A stretch of 64,000 nt of DNA from Apium graveolens (taxonomy: Eukaryota > Streptophyta > Magnoliopsida > Apiales > Apiaceae). Made by a program: the position numbers and the translations under genes. The DNA is taken from the NCBI RefSeq assembly GCF_009905375.1, contig NW_027417471.1, positions 62,001 to 126,000 of the forward strand, written 5' to 3'. Below the pieces are notes generated by a model. That model was not told where the DNA came from. It did no database searches and saw nothing but the letters and a program-made list of their open reading frames with translations. Below, piece by piece: positions 10,048 through 22,359 of the stretch. Positions within the stretch are counted from its first letter, which is position 1. Every line of letters begins with the position of its first letter.

Positions 10048-13000
10048 AAGACAAACAATACTGGTATGTCTCTTTCTCTAGTTACAGAAACATTTATAGC
10101 GGCTATATCTACGAGCACTTGGTGTGTAGATACAGGAGCCACTGATCATGTTTATAATTCTATGCAGGGGTTCCAGCTATCCAGAATGCTTAGAGATGGT
10201 GAGATATACGTGTTTATGGGAGATGCTACGAAAGTAGCAGTAGTTGCAGTAGGAGTTATTCATTTATCTTTTGGTTCTGATAGGATTTTGGTTTTGAAAA
10301 ATTGTCTTTATGTACCTTCTTTTAGTAGGAATTTAATTTCGGTTTCTAAACTTGCTTTGGATGGTTATAATGTTTGTTTGGATCGTAATGTTTCTATTAT
10401 GATGAATAAACGAATTATATGTTCTGGTACATTGCAAGATAATTTGTATAAAATTAATCCTAGTCAACCTACACTGCAACTGCAATTTAGGGAATTGAAC
10501 AACACATCTACTAACTCTACTAAAAGAAAGGAACCTTCTAGTATGAACCAACCATATCTTTGGCACTTGAGATTAGGTCATATTAACTTGAGGAGGATTC
10601 AAAGACTGGAAGTAGACGGGCCTTTAAGCTATTGGCAGTGGAGCCATTTCCAGTTTATGAATCCTGCTTGGAAGGTAAAATGACTAATAGGCCTTTCAAG
10701 GCAAAGGGGAATAGAGCCAAACAACTGTTAGAATTGGTTCACTCTGATTTATGTGGACCCATGAATATCCAAGCAAGAGGTAGTTATGAATATTTCATCA
10801 CTTTCATTGATGATTATTCTAGATATGGGTACGTTTATTTGTTACGCCGTAAGTCTGAGTGCTTTGATAAGTTCAAAGAGTACAAAGCTAAAAAGGAGAA
10901 GCGACTTAATAAAAGTATCAAGTCACTACGATCAGATCGTGGTGGCGAATACTTGCTTGGAGAATTTAGGGAATATTTATCAGAAAATGGGATAGAATCC
11001 CAGTTACCTGCACCAGGCACACCCCAGCAGAACGGTGTAGCAGAGAGAAGGAACCGGACTCTTTTAGAGAGTGTTAAATCGATGATGAGTTATTCGGATT
11101 TACCCAAGTCGTTTTGGGGACATGCCTTAGAGACAGCAGCTTATCTTCTGAACTTAGTACCTTCTAAGTCGGTTCCTAAAATCCCCTTAGAATTGTAGAC
11201 CAGGGATAAACCAAGTCTAAGACATATTCGAATATGGGGTTGTCCAGCACATGTGCTGAACAAGAACGCGACTAAGTTAGAATCTCGAACAGAAGTAAAG
11301 TTGTTTGTAGGCTACCCCATGGGAACGAAAGGATATTTATTTTATAGTCCGAAGAATCGGGATGTCATTGTTAGCACCAATGCAAGATTCTTAGAGGAGG
11401 ACTATATAATGAATCACAAACCCATGAGTAATGTCGTTTTAGAGGAACTAGTGGGAGGGACAAAGAATATCCATGAAGCTGTAGTACAAGTAGAACAACC
11501 ATAACAAAATGTACAACCTGTCACTAATACCGCACCAGTGCCTCGTCGTAGTGGGAGGGTTATTCAACAGCCTGATAGATTCATGTTTTTGGGAGAGTCT
11601 TCAGACTTGGTCTCTGGTGAACATGATGATGATCCCCGTACATACGAAGAGGCAGTACAAGACAAAGATGCAGATCTTTGGCAAAAGGCGATGGAATCTG
11701 ATATAGAATCAATGTATTCTAATCAGGTCTAGGAGCTCGTGGAACCACCCAAAGGTATAAAACCTATTGGATGTAAGTGGATCTACAAGAAAAGGAGGGG
11801 ATTAGATAAAAAGGTGAAAGCCTGGAAAGCAAGACTTGTTGCGAAAGGGTATACTTAGAAAGAAGGTATCGATTATGAGGAAACCTTTTCACCGGTAGTC
11901 ATGCTTAAGTCAATCCGTATTCTTTTATCTATAGCAGCTCATCTCGATTATGAGATTTGGCAAATGGATGTCAAGACAGCTTTTCTTAATGGAAGTCTTG
12001 AAGAAACCATCTATATGCAGCAACCAAAAGGATTCATTAAGGAAGGCCAAGAGCATCTGGTATGTAAGCTTAAGAGGTCTATTTGTGGACTGAAACAAGC
12101 TTCTAGAGACTGGAATATTCATTTTGATCAGGAAGTCCAGTCATATGGATTTGATCAAAGTCCAAGCGAATCATGCGTGTATAAGAGAAGTGAAGGTAAT
12201 GCAGTGGTTTTTCTAGTACTATATGTAGATGACATTTTACTCATTGGAAACAATGTTGAGATGTTGTCATCAGTAAAGGCATGGTTGTTCAAACAATTTG
12301 ACATGAAGGACTTAGGTGAAGTGGCATACATCCTTGGGATAAAAGTTATAAGGGATCGCAAGAAAATGATGTTGGATTTATCTCAAGAGCCCTACATTGA
12401 TGAAGTATTAGCTCGTTTTAACATGCAGAACTCCAAGAAAGGTTTTCTACCTTTTAAGCATGGAGTTGCTCTATCTAAGAAGCAGTGTCCTTCGACACCT
12501 AAGGATATAGAGAGCATGAAAGCAGTTCCTTATGCTTCAGCATGTGGAAGCTTAATGTATGCTATATTATGTACGAGGCCTGACATCTGCTTTGCTGTAG
12601 ACATGGTTAGTATATATCAGTCGAACCCAGGTCAGGAACATTGGAGTGTAGTAAAAACTATACTGAAGTACTTGAGAAGGACTAAGGAGTATATGTTAAT
12701 TTACAAGGCCTTAGATCTATTTCCTTTGGGATATACTGATTCAGATTTCCAATCAGATAGGGATAAGAGGAAATCAACCTCGGGATATGTTTTTACTTTG
12801 GGAGGTGGAGCCGTTATATGGAGGAGTGTAAAGCAGAAATGCATTGCAGACTCTACCATGGAGGCCGAGTACGTGGCGGCCTCTGAGGCTGCCGAGGAGG
12901 CTGTATGGTTCAGGAACTTCCTTTTGGACTTAGATGTGGTACCTAATTTGCCTAGGAGCTTGACAGTGTATTGTGATAAAACTGGTGCTGTGGCAAATTC

Positions 13001-13181
13001 AAAGGAACCGCGATACCACAAAGCAGCTAAACATATTGAACGTAAGTATCATCTCATACGAGGAATCGTAAAGCGAGGAGATATAGTTGTGGCTCACATA
13101 TCATCAGAAGACAACCGGGCATATCCTTTCACAAAGAGCTTGCCAGCCAAGGTTTTTGACAACCACGTGGAAGCGATATGA
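10048..13181 (+). pseudogene. pol of Copia B (protease, integrase, RT, RNase H)
   Basis: Protease DTGA at 10129-10140. A one-base deletion near 10630 shifts the frame, and from there a single frame runs to the stop at 13181. The integrase core has its Asp, Asp and Glu (SDLCGP, RSDRGGEY, NGVAERRNR), but a pre-integrase zinc Cys is Tyr. The RT has YVDD at 12222-12233. RNase H has TDSDF and AEYVAASEA. Internal stops are at 11196, 11502, 11730 and 11856. Each is one C-to-T or G-to-A step from the expected Trp or Gln codon. From 11901 to 13181 the frame is unbroken (426 codons). Length and domain order are otherwise normal for Copia. Confidence 0.9.
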
Positions 13182-13255
13182 GTCAGATGGATGGACACAT
13201 AGAATTTTGTGTAATAGTGGATTAAATAAACACCGATGTACACATAGAATATTTT

Positions 13256-13272
13256 GAGTATAAGTGGGAGAT
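13256..13272 (+). other. polypurine tract of Copia B
   Basis: AGTATAAGTGGGAGAT lies immediately before the 3' LTR and is purine-rich, as expected for plus-strand priming. Confidence 0.75.
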
Positions 13273-14371
13273 TGTTAGTGTATACTGAAAATATTTATTT
13301 GAAGTATATACATTTATTTATGGCCAGTTTAATTGAGAATCAATTGAATGTTTACATGTTGTCTAATATTATATATTGTGAACAATCTAGTATCAAATGG
13401 GATACAGAATATTAGATTGTTAAATACGGTTATATAATATAATAAGGTTCACAGCACAAGTGGTGTTGGACAATCCACTGGTATGGCTGTAGTATTATTT
13501 ATATTAGTTTATATTGACTAATAAATAATACTAGTATACTTTATGTATATTGAACGGGATCAAATTTAGAATTGTTCCCTTAATACTGATTAAGAAGGAG
13601 AACTAAGATTCTATATTATTATTAATGCTTAGGTTCTTAATCCGGAAATAGTAATTGACACGTGTATATTATTTACATGCTTTGATTTATATATGAAGTA
13701 ATTCTTTTGCATTATATCATTATATTTTGGGTGATGGAATTATATACATGGTGGATAATATTTATTGAAGGAATCCATGTCCTGATAATATTCGGGTTAA
13801 TGATGTCCCCTTGAAAGCTCAAAAAGATTTAATTATGTGAAACCCTGCAGGTGGAATTTATTCTGGCATAATTAAATAAAGGTTGAGTGGATGATCAAGG
13901 ATAAAAGATATTAATTAAATAAATTATCAGTAATTTATTTAATTAATGGACATGCGATATTTTAAATATGGGGAATTTAATAAGCAAATAATATTGGAAC
14001 CGAATTAATTATTTAAATTGCGGTATTAGGAAATGTAGTGCAAATATTAATTCTTTAGTGGATTGAATTAATATTTAATTATATTGGGATAGGCTCAAGA
14101 TGTAATTATAAGGCCCAACCTAATTATCCATGGTCCCTATTGTAGCCTATATATATTCTTATTCTCTTCTTGCTTGGGTAGTGTGAAAAACATATTGTAG
14201 CCACCAAGAAGCAAGAAGAGAGGATAACTTGAGAAGACGGAGGCCACACTTCGCTCAAGGGAATTTGGGAATACAATAGAAGAGCGTGGAATCAACCGTT
14301 AACAAGGTGATTTTCTTTTCGTAATCTTTATCATAAAACATAGTAGTACCCCAAGTCCGTGATTCCCAACA
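13273..14371 (+). repeat. 3' LTR of Copia B
   Basis: 1099 bp, about 98 percent identical by eye to 6524-7624. It is followed by TAGAT, the mutated right copy of the TSD. Confidence 0.95.
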
Positions 14372-15126
14372 TAGATGTCTTATCAATTTCAAGAAACAAA
14401 TATGCACTTGTGATGGTGGATGATTTCTCAAGATACATTTAGGTAGAGTTCATGCACTCTAAAGATGAGACTTCACACATCATAATTGAGCACATAAAGA
14501 AGATAGAAAAAAAGGCTGAAGATCAAAACTGTGTAAAGAGATTGAGAAGTGATAACAAAACAGAATTTAGAAATGCAACATTAAGTGAATTATGCAAAAA
14601 CAAAGGCATTGTTCAAGAGTTCTTTGCTGCAAGAACACCTCAATAAAATGGGGTAGGTTAAAGAAAGAAAAGAACATTGGTAGAAGCTGCTAGAACAATG
14701 TTGCAAGATGCCAAGTTGCCAACAAGTTTTTGGGAAGAAGCTGTTAACACTACATGCTATACTCAAAACAGATATCTCATCGACAAGGTTCATGGCAAAT
14801 CACCTTACTCAATCTTATCTAAGAGAAATCCTAATGTAAAGGATCTTCATGTGTTTAGAAGCAAGTGTTACATTTTAAAAGACAACTATGAATATGTGGG
14901 AAAATTTGGCTCAAAAGTTTTTGAAGCAATTTTTATGTGATATTCATTGGAGAGAACTGCCTATAAGGTCTATGTAATTGATCAAAAGAAGATTATAGAA
15001 AGCACAAATATGAATTTTGATGATAACAAGTGTCCATACATGGAATGCCTTGATGATAATGAAGCTGAAGCCCTTGCATTTGAAAATCTCAATATTGATA
15101 GTGATTCTAATGGAGAAGATGAAGTT
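14372..15126 (+). pseudogene. integrase of Sirevirus A (second piece)
   Basis: Continues the integrase core directly from 6523: LSISRNKYALVMVDDFS, then RLRSDNKTEF with the second catalytic Asp, then RTPQ. TAG, TAA, TAA and TGA stops occur near 14441, 14644, 14659 and 14938. The TAA near 14659 removes the region of the catalytic Glu. The C-terminal part (FWEEAVNT, RNPNVKDLHVF, YKVYVIDQK) and the start of the acidic linker follow. AAGTT at 15122-15126 is the left TSD of solo LTR C. Confidence 0.88.
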
Positions 15127-17264
15127 TGTAATAACCCCAATTTTTGGAATTTTTGAAACACGGATGAATAGTAACTTTTGCTGATGATGCTGATTAAGGA
15201 AAATTATCAGACCACGCTATATAGGAGTACTGTTATGGAAATTCTAAGATCGTATTAGTATTCCATAAAGTAAATAAGTGTATGTAAAGATCGCCAGAAT
15301 CCAAATTCGAACACTTTGATTTTCCTCGAAAATCCACCAGATACCGAAAGAATTGAGTATAAGGTAACATGATTAAAAGGATTTAATTCAAGGATTATAA
15401 GAGAGGATCATAAAAGGAATATAAAATATTGAGAAAGGTTTAGGGGAACCCAAGTAATAAGATCCCGGGTATGATCCCTCAAACGATAAACGAGAACGAA
15501 AGTTAAGCGAACCGTATAACAGATCAATGGTCATTAGCCAAGTAATTAGGGATTAATCAAGAGGTTAATGGACGATGATGTCATCACACCAACAAGAGGA
15601 AGACAAGTGTAACAAGATAACATAAGCAGATGATATGAGCATGACAAAGTGGGAAGGATTGGTTGGTTGATTGTGAGCCACACAATTTTTACCATGGTAA
15701 CAATTTAATTAACAAACAAAAGGGTAGCAACCAAGCCAAGGCAAAACAAATCACAAAACACAAATTAGAAGTTGACTTTTGCTTTCCAAGAACAAAATCT
15801 CTCGGCCAAAACCAGAGCAGCAACTTCAAACTACCATATCTCCTTCAATACTCACTCAAATAGTATGTTCTATAGCTCTTTGGAAAGGTACTGAGATAGC
15901 CTACAACTCTTGTTCATAAGTCTCGTCCAAATAAGTATGGTAAGACCCTCGTTTTGACAGTTCTTTCAATCTGACTTTTAGAAACTTCAAAACCTAACTT
16001 TGTGTTCTTGATTTCTTTGGAAAGATCAAGCTTGTAGGAGGCTCCCTAAGACTTCCTAGCTACTCTAATCACTCCAAGGAAGGTATAACACCTCCAAACC
16101 CTAACTTTACTTTGAGTATTACGATGGTTTTGATGGTTATAGTAAATGAGAAGCATGATGCTTGTGTGTTTAGAGTTTGGATTGGATTTGTAGTGATTTG
16201 GATGTTGAAATCTTGTTTATAGTTAATGAAACTTAAGTATAGCTAGTAGTTCATGTGTGGGGTTGTATAAATTGGAAAATCTTGAGGTTTGGGGACTGAT
16301 GTAGTAAGGTTTGGATGATGGTTGGTTGTATTGTTGGTTGTGAGTTGAATGGTGGTTGTTTGGAGTGGTTTAAAACTTGGTAATCGCGTAAACATAGTCG
16401 TCGTAATACCCAATTTCATACAACTGCTTGTTCTTAGTGTTCGGGACAGAGAGCTAACTATTTAATCTGTGACTTTGCCATTTTTAGTTAGATTATTTCG
16501 TAAGCTTCATTTTGATATGTGGTTCGCTTGAATCCGATGTACGGTTTAGGAGAAATGACCGTTTTAAGTAACGGCATTTCGCGAACGAACCATTACCCCT
16601 CGCCTTACTTTGAAACCTTGGTTAAGGTCCTTAAATGACTAATTGGAGTATGAAACAATTATGCAAAGTGGATTAGGCAGTTGGTAGGGTACTCTCGAAA
16701 GAATCACATTAAAATTCTTAATGGTTAATTTAATAAAAATGGTGGAGCCGAGGGTACTCGAGCGACTTAAGTGAATCGTTAAGCGCAAAAGCGAGCGATA
16801 GAGTCTAATTGGTTAAAGTCTAGTTTCTTAAGTGACCGGGGTTTAATTCCGACTTATGTTTTTTTTCATAGGTTATCGGACCCACTCTAAGCTTAAGTCT
16901 ATCCGGGAACACTCAGACAAGTTTTCTACCCGTTATACTGTTGTGGTGATGTATATATGTATATGCATTATCTTGTGATATATGCATGTTGGTTAATTAG
17001 CAAATTTTGCGATATATTGAAGCATACTGAGATGGTATATATATGCATGTCTGTTTTGTAATTTGGTTATCTATCTGTTGATTTGAATGCTTATAAGTTG
17101 CATAATACCTATGCTAGAGATAAGCAGTAGTTGCGTATACCCTTAGGATAGGGGACCCAAAGGTGAACATTTTCTAAAACCGGGAGTCGATGTTGCCGAG
17201 TATATTATATATATATATTGATATAGTTCAAAACTATTAATCGAATAAGGTTTATTCGATAGCT

Positions 17265-17665
17265 TTATTTTATTTAATGAATATTATTCTGAATATTCAT
17301 TCGAGGACTTATGACTCCGCTTATTTATTTAATGAATATTATTTTGAATATTTATTCGAGGACTTATGACTCAGTTTATTTTATTCAATGAATATTATTC
17401 TGAATATTCATTCGAAAACTTATGACTCCGCTTATTTATTTAATGAATATTACTTTGAATATTCATTCGAGGACTTATGACTCGGTTTATTTTATTTAAT
17501 GAATATTACTTTGAATATTCATTCGAGGACTTATGACTCTGTTTATTCTATTTAATGAATATTATTTTGAATATTCATTTGAAGGCTTATGACTCCGTTT
17601 ATTTAATTAATGAATATTATTTTGAATATTCATTCGAGGACTTATGACTCCGATTATTTACTAAT
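17265..17665 (+). repeat. minisatellite, about seven 55-bp units
   Basis: Seven near copies of a unit containing TGAATATTATT, GAATATTCATTCGAGG and ACTTATGACTC, starting about every 55-56 bp. Each has an internal near-palindrome around GAATATT. It lies within solo LTR C. Confidence 0.85.
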
Positions 17666-17975
17666 TAATATTCTTTATTTTATTAAAGAATAATGTGTCG
17701 ATAATCAAACTCACTTTTGATTACTCAAATAAAGATATTACTTTCGTATAAGTATATCTTTGGTTATTTAATATTCATTTCAAGTATAAGTTTTACAACT
17801 TGTACTTCAATTACTTTTATAAAGATTATTCTTTATGGGAATATTATTTAAATAATAATATTCAGATATTTTCTAATATATCGGGACTGATTTATTTCAT
17901 TAAATCAGCATTACTCCAAACATTCTTAAAAATGATTTCGAGTCTTCAAAATGATTTTAAAAGTTAGAGCGGATC

Positions 17976-20600
17976 TGTCACGCCCCTAACTTAAACAACA
18001 AATTAAATATAACTATTACAATATTTTTAAAAAGAAGTAAACATAACCAACTCCAAGATCTTATAGTTTAGGGTTTAGAACAGCCCAACACTACCATCTA
18101 TTACAACTGATTTTAAATAGCGAGTCCTCACACAAAACTACTATCTCTTATTCTACCTGAGCTCAAACATAAGCATCAGCATCACAGGTCTTATGGGCAG
18201 TCTGCTTGAATCTAACCATAGCTGCTAGCTGTAATATCAGGGTAAAGCAAGGAGTGAGCCAAATGCTCAACATGTGCTAAACAGTACGATACAAAACACA
18301 AATCGAGATATACATTAAAGAATGACAATGGGAAGACATAACCAATGATAACGAGAGATAAAACTTTGGGTGATGGCATAATTTTGCTTGTATCAAAACA
18401 ATTTCAAAACCATATCTTAATCAAAATCATTTTATGACGCTACGGATTACATCCGGTGATCAGCTACGAAGTAATCCCGAACCTCGCTGGGTTCTAAAAC
18501 ATTAATGGGATCCCTAGGCAACTTTTAAGCCTAATATAAGTGTGGAAAGGACTCGCGTCTCAGTCCAAATCCACTATTCAAAGAAAACATTTATCCCCCT
18601 TTGGGACTGAAAATCCACATTTTATTTATTTCAAAAACTGATGCCGATTTATGACCAAAATCTCTTTTAACAGTAAACATTTTTATCAAGGGATTATAGA
18701 TCAACTCGAAACACGGAAATATGGTACTAAATCTCAAGGCCATGATCCACTAAACTTTACTCCATTAGGGTAACATAAAGGTTTTCATATATAAAACTTG
18801 GACAAGAAAATTTAGTAAGGCTATTGGATATTATGTAGGGGTAATGCCAAACTGGGCTTAAAGCAATGGTTTCTCGTCAAGGCACGAGTGCTGGATCATC
18901 AAGAAGATAAGCTTCATGAATACTAAGGGTGTTAAGGTATGAAGAAATAATCTTTAACTCAGGTTATATCAGAATTGTCAAGCTTTAAGATAAGAAAGAG
19001 GGGTATCAATTAATGAGGAATCACTTTGATAAATATCTGGCTTTCAGGGTTCAAGGTAAGGTTCTATAGGGGTTCTAGTACCAGGATGAGATATCAATAC
19101 TTAGGAATCATCAGCATGTTAATCAAGAGAATCAACCAAGAGTTATAACTACCCTTTCTTTTATCATGACATTCAAAATTACTTTAATATACTATCATGA
19201 TAAGACTACTTTGCAATACGTACACGAGGGTTCATGGCATTTCTATATGATTCAAAGATACTCATAAGATATGTTGATTTAAATATATCAAAATGACTCA
19301 GGATAGTTGCGTCAATACATATGAACTATTTGTTACACAATTGCAGTGAATACGAAGATAGGTTGAATCACTTGCCTTGAGAAAGGCTGGTCTGGTCTAA
19401 CTGGTAGGAGCAACTGGAAGCTTCACTCGACCTTTATGGAAAGTTTACCCTCTTCTCGAGATCCTACATAAATAATAATAATCCTCATTATAATATATTC
19501 TCACCAACTTAACCTATTTACAACCCAAAATTAAACACGGATGGCACTTAGGCCTATATGCACTTAATTTATATTCACCTTATAAATATAATTGCACACA
19601 CATAGCCACATATACTCACATATCATATATTAATAGCAAATAACACCATATACACCATAATGCAACACTAGGCTTGGATGATCTCGACTCACAACTTAAG
19701 TCACTTGGTCGCTAAACTAGACAAAGTCTTCAAAATTTTTGGCTTCCTAACTCGATGTGCCATTATTAAACTATCCAAGACCTATTGACCCTCACTTGGG
19801 CCTTTTGCTCTACTGACCTTATACTATCTTACAACTATGGTGGTCAACCTAGATCTCACTCCTAAGTGTTCTAAAACTATGTGTTAAGTGAAAGTGCTCA
19901 CTGGTGTAAATTTCAGAATGACATCTATGGTTTCTTGAGTGCATTAGACACTCTTAAACTACAAGTTTTCCTTCAAAACTTTTACACAAGACTCTCCTGA
20001 TCTAAGGGCATCTCCCAAACTTGATGTGGCTCAAGGGCCTGGCTTGGGCCTTCTTGGGCCTAAGCTAAAAGTCCAAGGTTCCCCTGTTTTTCTGGGCAGA
20101 AAACGCCCTGACTAGAATTAACTTGTGACACATGGTTCTAACTCATATCCTATGAAATATGGCTGGAAAAACTTCTCTGACACTCCCTCTAACTAAGGCC
20201 CAACAGGGCCTAATGAGGGCCTACCCATGACATGGTCAAAGCTCCCTATTTCTAAGTTACAACAAAACTGTCCCCTGCTGGACAGATTTTGTTATTCTAC
20301 TTGTGCACGTAACCAAACAACATGCAAACCTCCAACCAACACCTAAAACCTTTTATATACTCCCAATACTAACATTTGGTGGCTTGGGCCTCAAAGTGCA
20401 CATCAATGACATGGTCAAAACTCACTCTAAACCTCAGGGTACTAAACTGATTTTCTGCAGAAACTATAACTCTCCTTTCTCCAAGGTTTTGACTTGACAA
20501 ACTCAACCACCAACAACCCAATACCCAAACCAAGACTTAAACATGGTATCTACTGAACTAACTCCCTTATACTTAAAATAATCTTGGTGGAGATCATCCT
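17976..20600 (-). mobile_element. antisense Gypsy-type LTR block D inside C
   Basis: Starts TGTCACGCCCCTAAC, which on the minus strand is an LTR end of the GGGGCGTGACA type. Minus-strand features resemble those of C: a GGCTCACTCCTTGC phrase near 18265 and a short ORF after it. No internal coding region is seen. The right edge is unclear: the text changes to C sequence near 20590-20630, and no TSD matching GGATC (17971-17975) was found. The minus-strand start looks 5'-truncated relative to C. Probably a truncated solo LTR of a related family. Confidence 0.5.
18163..18219 (-). CDS. short LTR-encoded ORF in block D (18 aa)
   Basis: ATG-started ORF MVRFKQTAHK... ending in TGA, located shortly after the TTGAGC...GGCTCACTCC phrase of the LTR. 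Its first ten residues resemble those of the ORF in the right LTR of E (MARLRRTARK): Met1, Arg3, Thr7, Ala8 and Lys10 are shared. It may be a decayed version of the same LTR peptide. Function unknown, and chance cannot be excluded at this size. Confidence 0.25.
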   Translation of the reverse strand: MVRFKQTAHKTCDADAYV

Positions 20601-21327
20601 TACCTAAGGTGCAATAATGGCAAAACAAGGTTACTGTTTTGATAAATGAATTGATTACTTACCCAACGTTCGGGAAGTAAGTCCATCTATTGAGGTTGCA
20701 TAAGCAACATGGGCTCAGTGGGCGTCCATGAAAGTGTAAGTGGCTCAGTGGGAGTCCATCAAATGCGTAAGTGGCTGAGTGGCAGTCCAGCATAAGGTCC
20801 TATTGCGGTCAGGGTGATAACCAGTGGGGAATTCGTCCATCTACTAGTAGAAAAGGTTACTTATTGGTATCTTTGCCTGATCAGCAAGATATCAGGTTTA
20901 TGCCAAGATTTTCTCCTTTCCAAATTCATTGGATATTGCAACCTAACTCCCTTATACTTAAAATAATCTTGGTGGAGATCATCCTTACCTAAGGTGCAAT
21001 CATGGCAAAACAAGGTTGCTGTTTTGATAAATGAATTGATTACTTACCCAACGTTCGGGAAGTAAGTCCATCTATTGAGTCGGCATAAGCAACATGGGCT
21101 CAGTGGGCGTCCATGAAAGTGTAAGTGGCTCAGTGGGAGTCCATCAAATGCGTAAGTGACTGAGTGGCAGTCCAGCATAAGGTCCTATTACGGTCAGGGT
21201 GATGACCAGTGGGGAATTCGTCCATCTACTAGTAGAAAAGGTTACTTATTGGTATCTTTGCCTGATCAGCAAGATATCAGGTTTATGCCAAGGTTTTCTC
21301 CTTTCCAAATTCATTGGATATTGCAAC
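20558..21327. repeat. 385-bp tandem duplication inside solo LTR C
   Basis: Copies 20558-20942 and 20943-21327 are head to tail and differ at roughly 8-9 positions by eye. The unit joins a few tens of bases from the edge of block D to C sequence, so the duplication arose after D inserted. Each copy contains three smaller related phrases (GTAAGTGGCTCAGTGGGAGT type). Matching 57-codon ORFs in the two copies (from 20771 and 21156) are by-products of the duplication. Confidence 0.9.
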
Positions 21328-21962
21328 TCTGTTTATAATTTTCATAACAGAGGTTTTCAAGGAGTGTATAAAATATATATATATATATAGGTGTATATAT
21401 ATATCGGGACTTAATGAAGTATCTCGTAACTTCATTATTTATAATGATATTTCAAAGATTGAATCTATCCAAGTCTTTTCTTGTAGTTTCATCTATGTGA
21501 TGAACTTTTGAAACTGATGATACCTTGAACGGTGGTAATTCAAGTAGTATCCGGAAAAGATATAAGTATATTGGAGTATCTCGTAACTTCACCTTTTCAA
21601 CTTATATCTGGCTAATGATTATCTTATACATGACAAAGATTTTTAGAAAAATGTTGAGACAAGGTTAGATATATGAGATCACCTTGCAACGATATTTTTA
21701 TACAGTTATAAACTGGAACTCTGTGTATATTATGCATGACAGAAGATTTCAAAGATTTTGAAAAGTATATATATACTTATATACTGAATATTTTGTGACT
21801 TGGTCGCGTTAAGATATCAACTTGGTTCATTTCTTCTTGACCAAGACTTTCATGAGTACTATGAGAATGCTCATATATTGTTAATTATTATACATATTAT
21901 TTCGGTGGGCTTGTTGCTCACCCTTGCTTTCTTCTTTCATCACACAACAACAGATAGACAAG

Positions 21963-22115
21963 ATGAACAGGACCAAGCTCCCAATTCGTGAGCGGATAGG
22001 AAACGTTCTGCAGTTTCCTGTAGGCGTTGATGCCGCCGTAGCTGAGGTAGGAACTGCCAATAGGCTAGATCTTCAACTATTGATGTACCAGACTTATGTA
22101 TATTATGAATTGTAA
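21963..22115 (+). CDS. short LTR-encoded ORF in solo LTR C (50 aa)
   Basis: ATG ORF starting MNRTKLPIRER, shortly after GGCTTGTTGCTCACCCTTGC, the position where E and D also have short ORFs. The basic N-terminus followed by a hydrophobic and acidic tail resembles the E peptide only loosely. It would lie in the transcribed part of an intact element. No known domain. Confidence 0.25.
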   Translation: MNRTKLPIRERIGNVLQFPVGVDAAVAEVGTANRLDLQLLMYQTYVYYEL

Positions 22116-22359
22116 TAATGGCAAAGAATATGTAAATTTATTCAGAAACCCTTTTGAGGTGTAATGACTTATTATTGTGGAATAAAATGACTTGTGTTAT
22201 TTTTGGTATTCATCTCCGAGACTATAACTTGTGGTGTGTGTGTGTATATTGTGGGGTCACAGTACGCAGTAGTTGGTTGATTATTAAGATTAAGTATTAT
22301 TAAGGGAAATGGAACTCGTGACAACCCGGATCCCCGACCCCGGATTTGGGGGTGTTACA

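Larger units (their letters stand above)
6524..14371 (+). mobile_element. complete Copia element B nested in A
   Basis: Starts TGTTAGTGTATAC and ends TTCCCAACA. LTRs of about 1.1 kb flank a PBS, gag-pol and a polypurine tract. The flanks are TAAAT (6519-6523) and TAGAT (14372-14376), a 5-bp TSD with one substitution. Removing the insert restores the integrase reading frame of A (GPVN then VLSISR). The LTRs differ by about 19 substitutions and a 2-bp indel by eye over about 1.1 kb, so it is the youngest insertion that can be dated here. Domain order (gag, protease, integrase, RT, RNase H) is Copia; the exact lineage (perhaps Tork or Angela side) is uncertain. Confidence 0.95.
15127..22359 (+). 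mobile_element. long Gypsy-type solo LTR C with nested block
   Basis: Starts TGTAATAACCCC and ends GGGGTGTTACA. It is flanked by a perfect 5-bp duplication AAGTT (15122-15126 and 22360-22364), and the linker of A resumes after it. No second copy of the start, no primer site and no gag-pol are present, so it is read as a solo LTR, not a full element. Removing the antisense block D and one copy of the 385-bp duplication leaves about 4.2 kb, in the range of the E LTRs. The phrase GGCTTGTTGCTCACCCTTGC near 21908 is matched by a similar one in D. It contains a minisatellite and a short LTR-encoded ORF. A large non-autonomous element is the alternative. Confidence 0.75.

Noticed and set aside
17971..20640. 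A TSD for block D
   Set aside because: GGATC precedes the start, but no matching copy follows a CA end near 20560-20640. The right border remains unresolved.
20771..21338. Two nearly identical ORFs starting with MAEWQ or MTEWQ
   Set aside because: They are the same LTR sequence duplicated by the 385-bp event. Identity comes from the duplication, not selection on protein.
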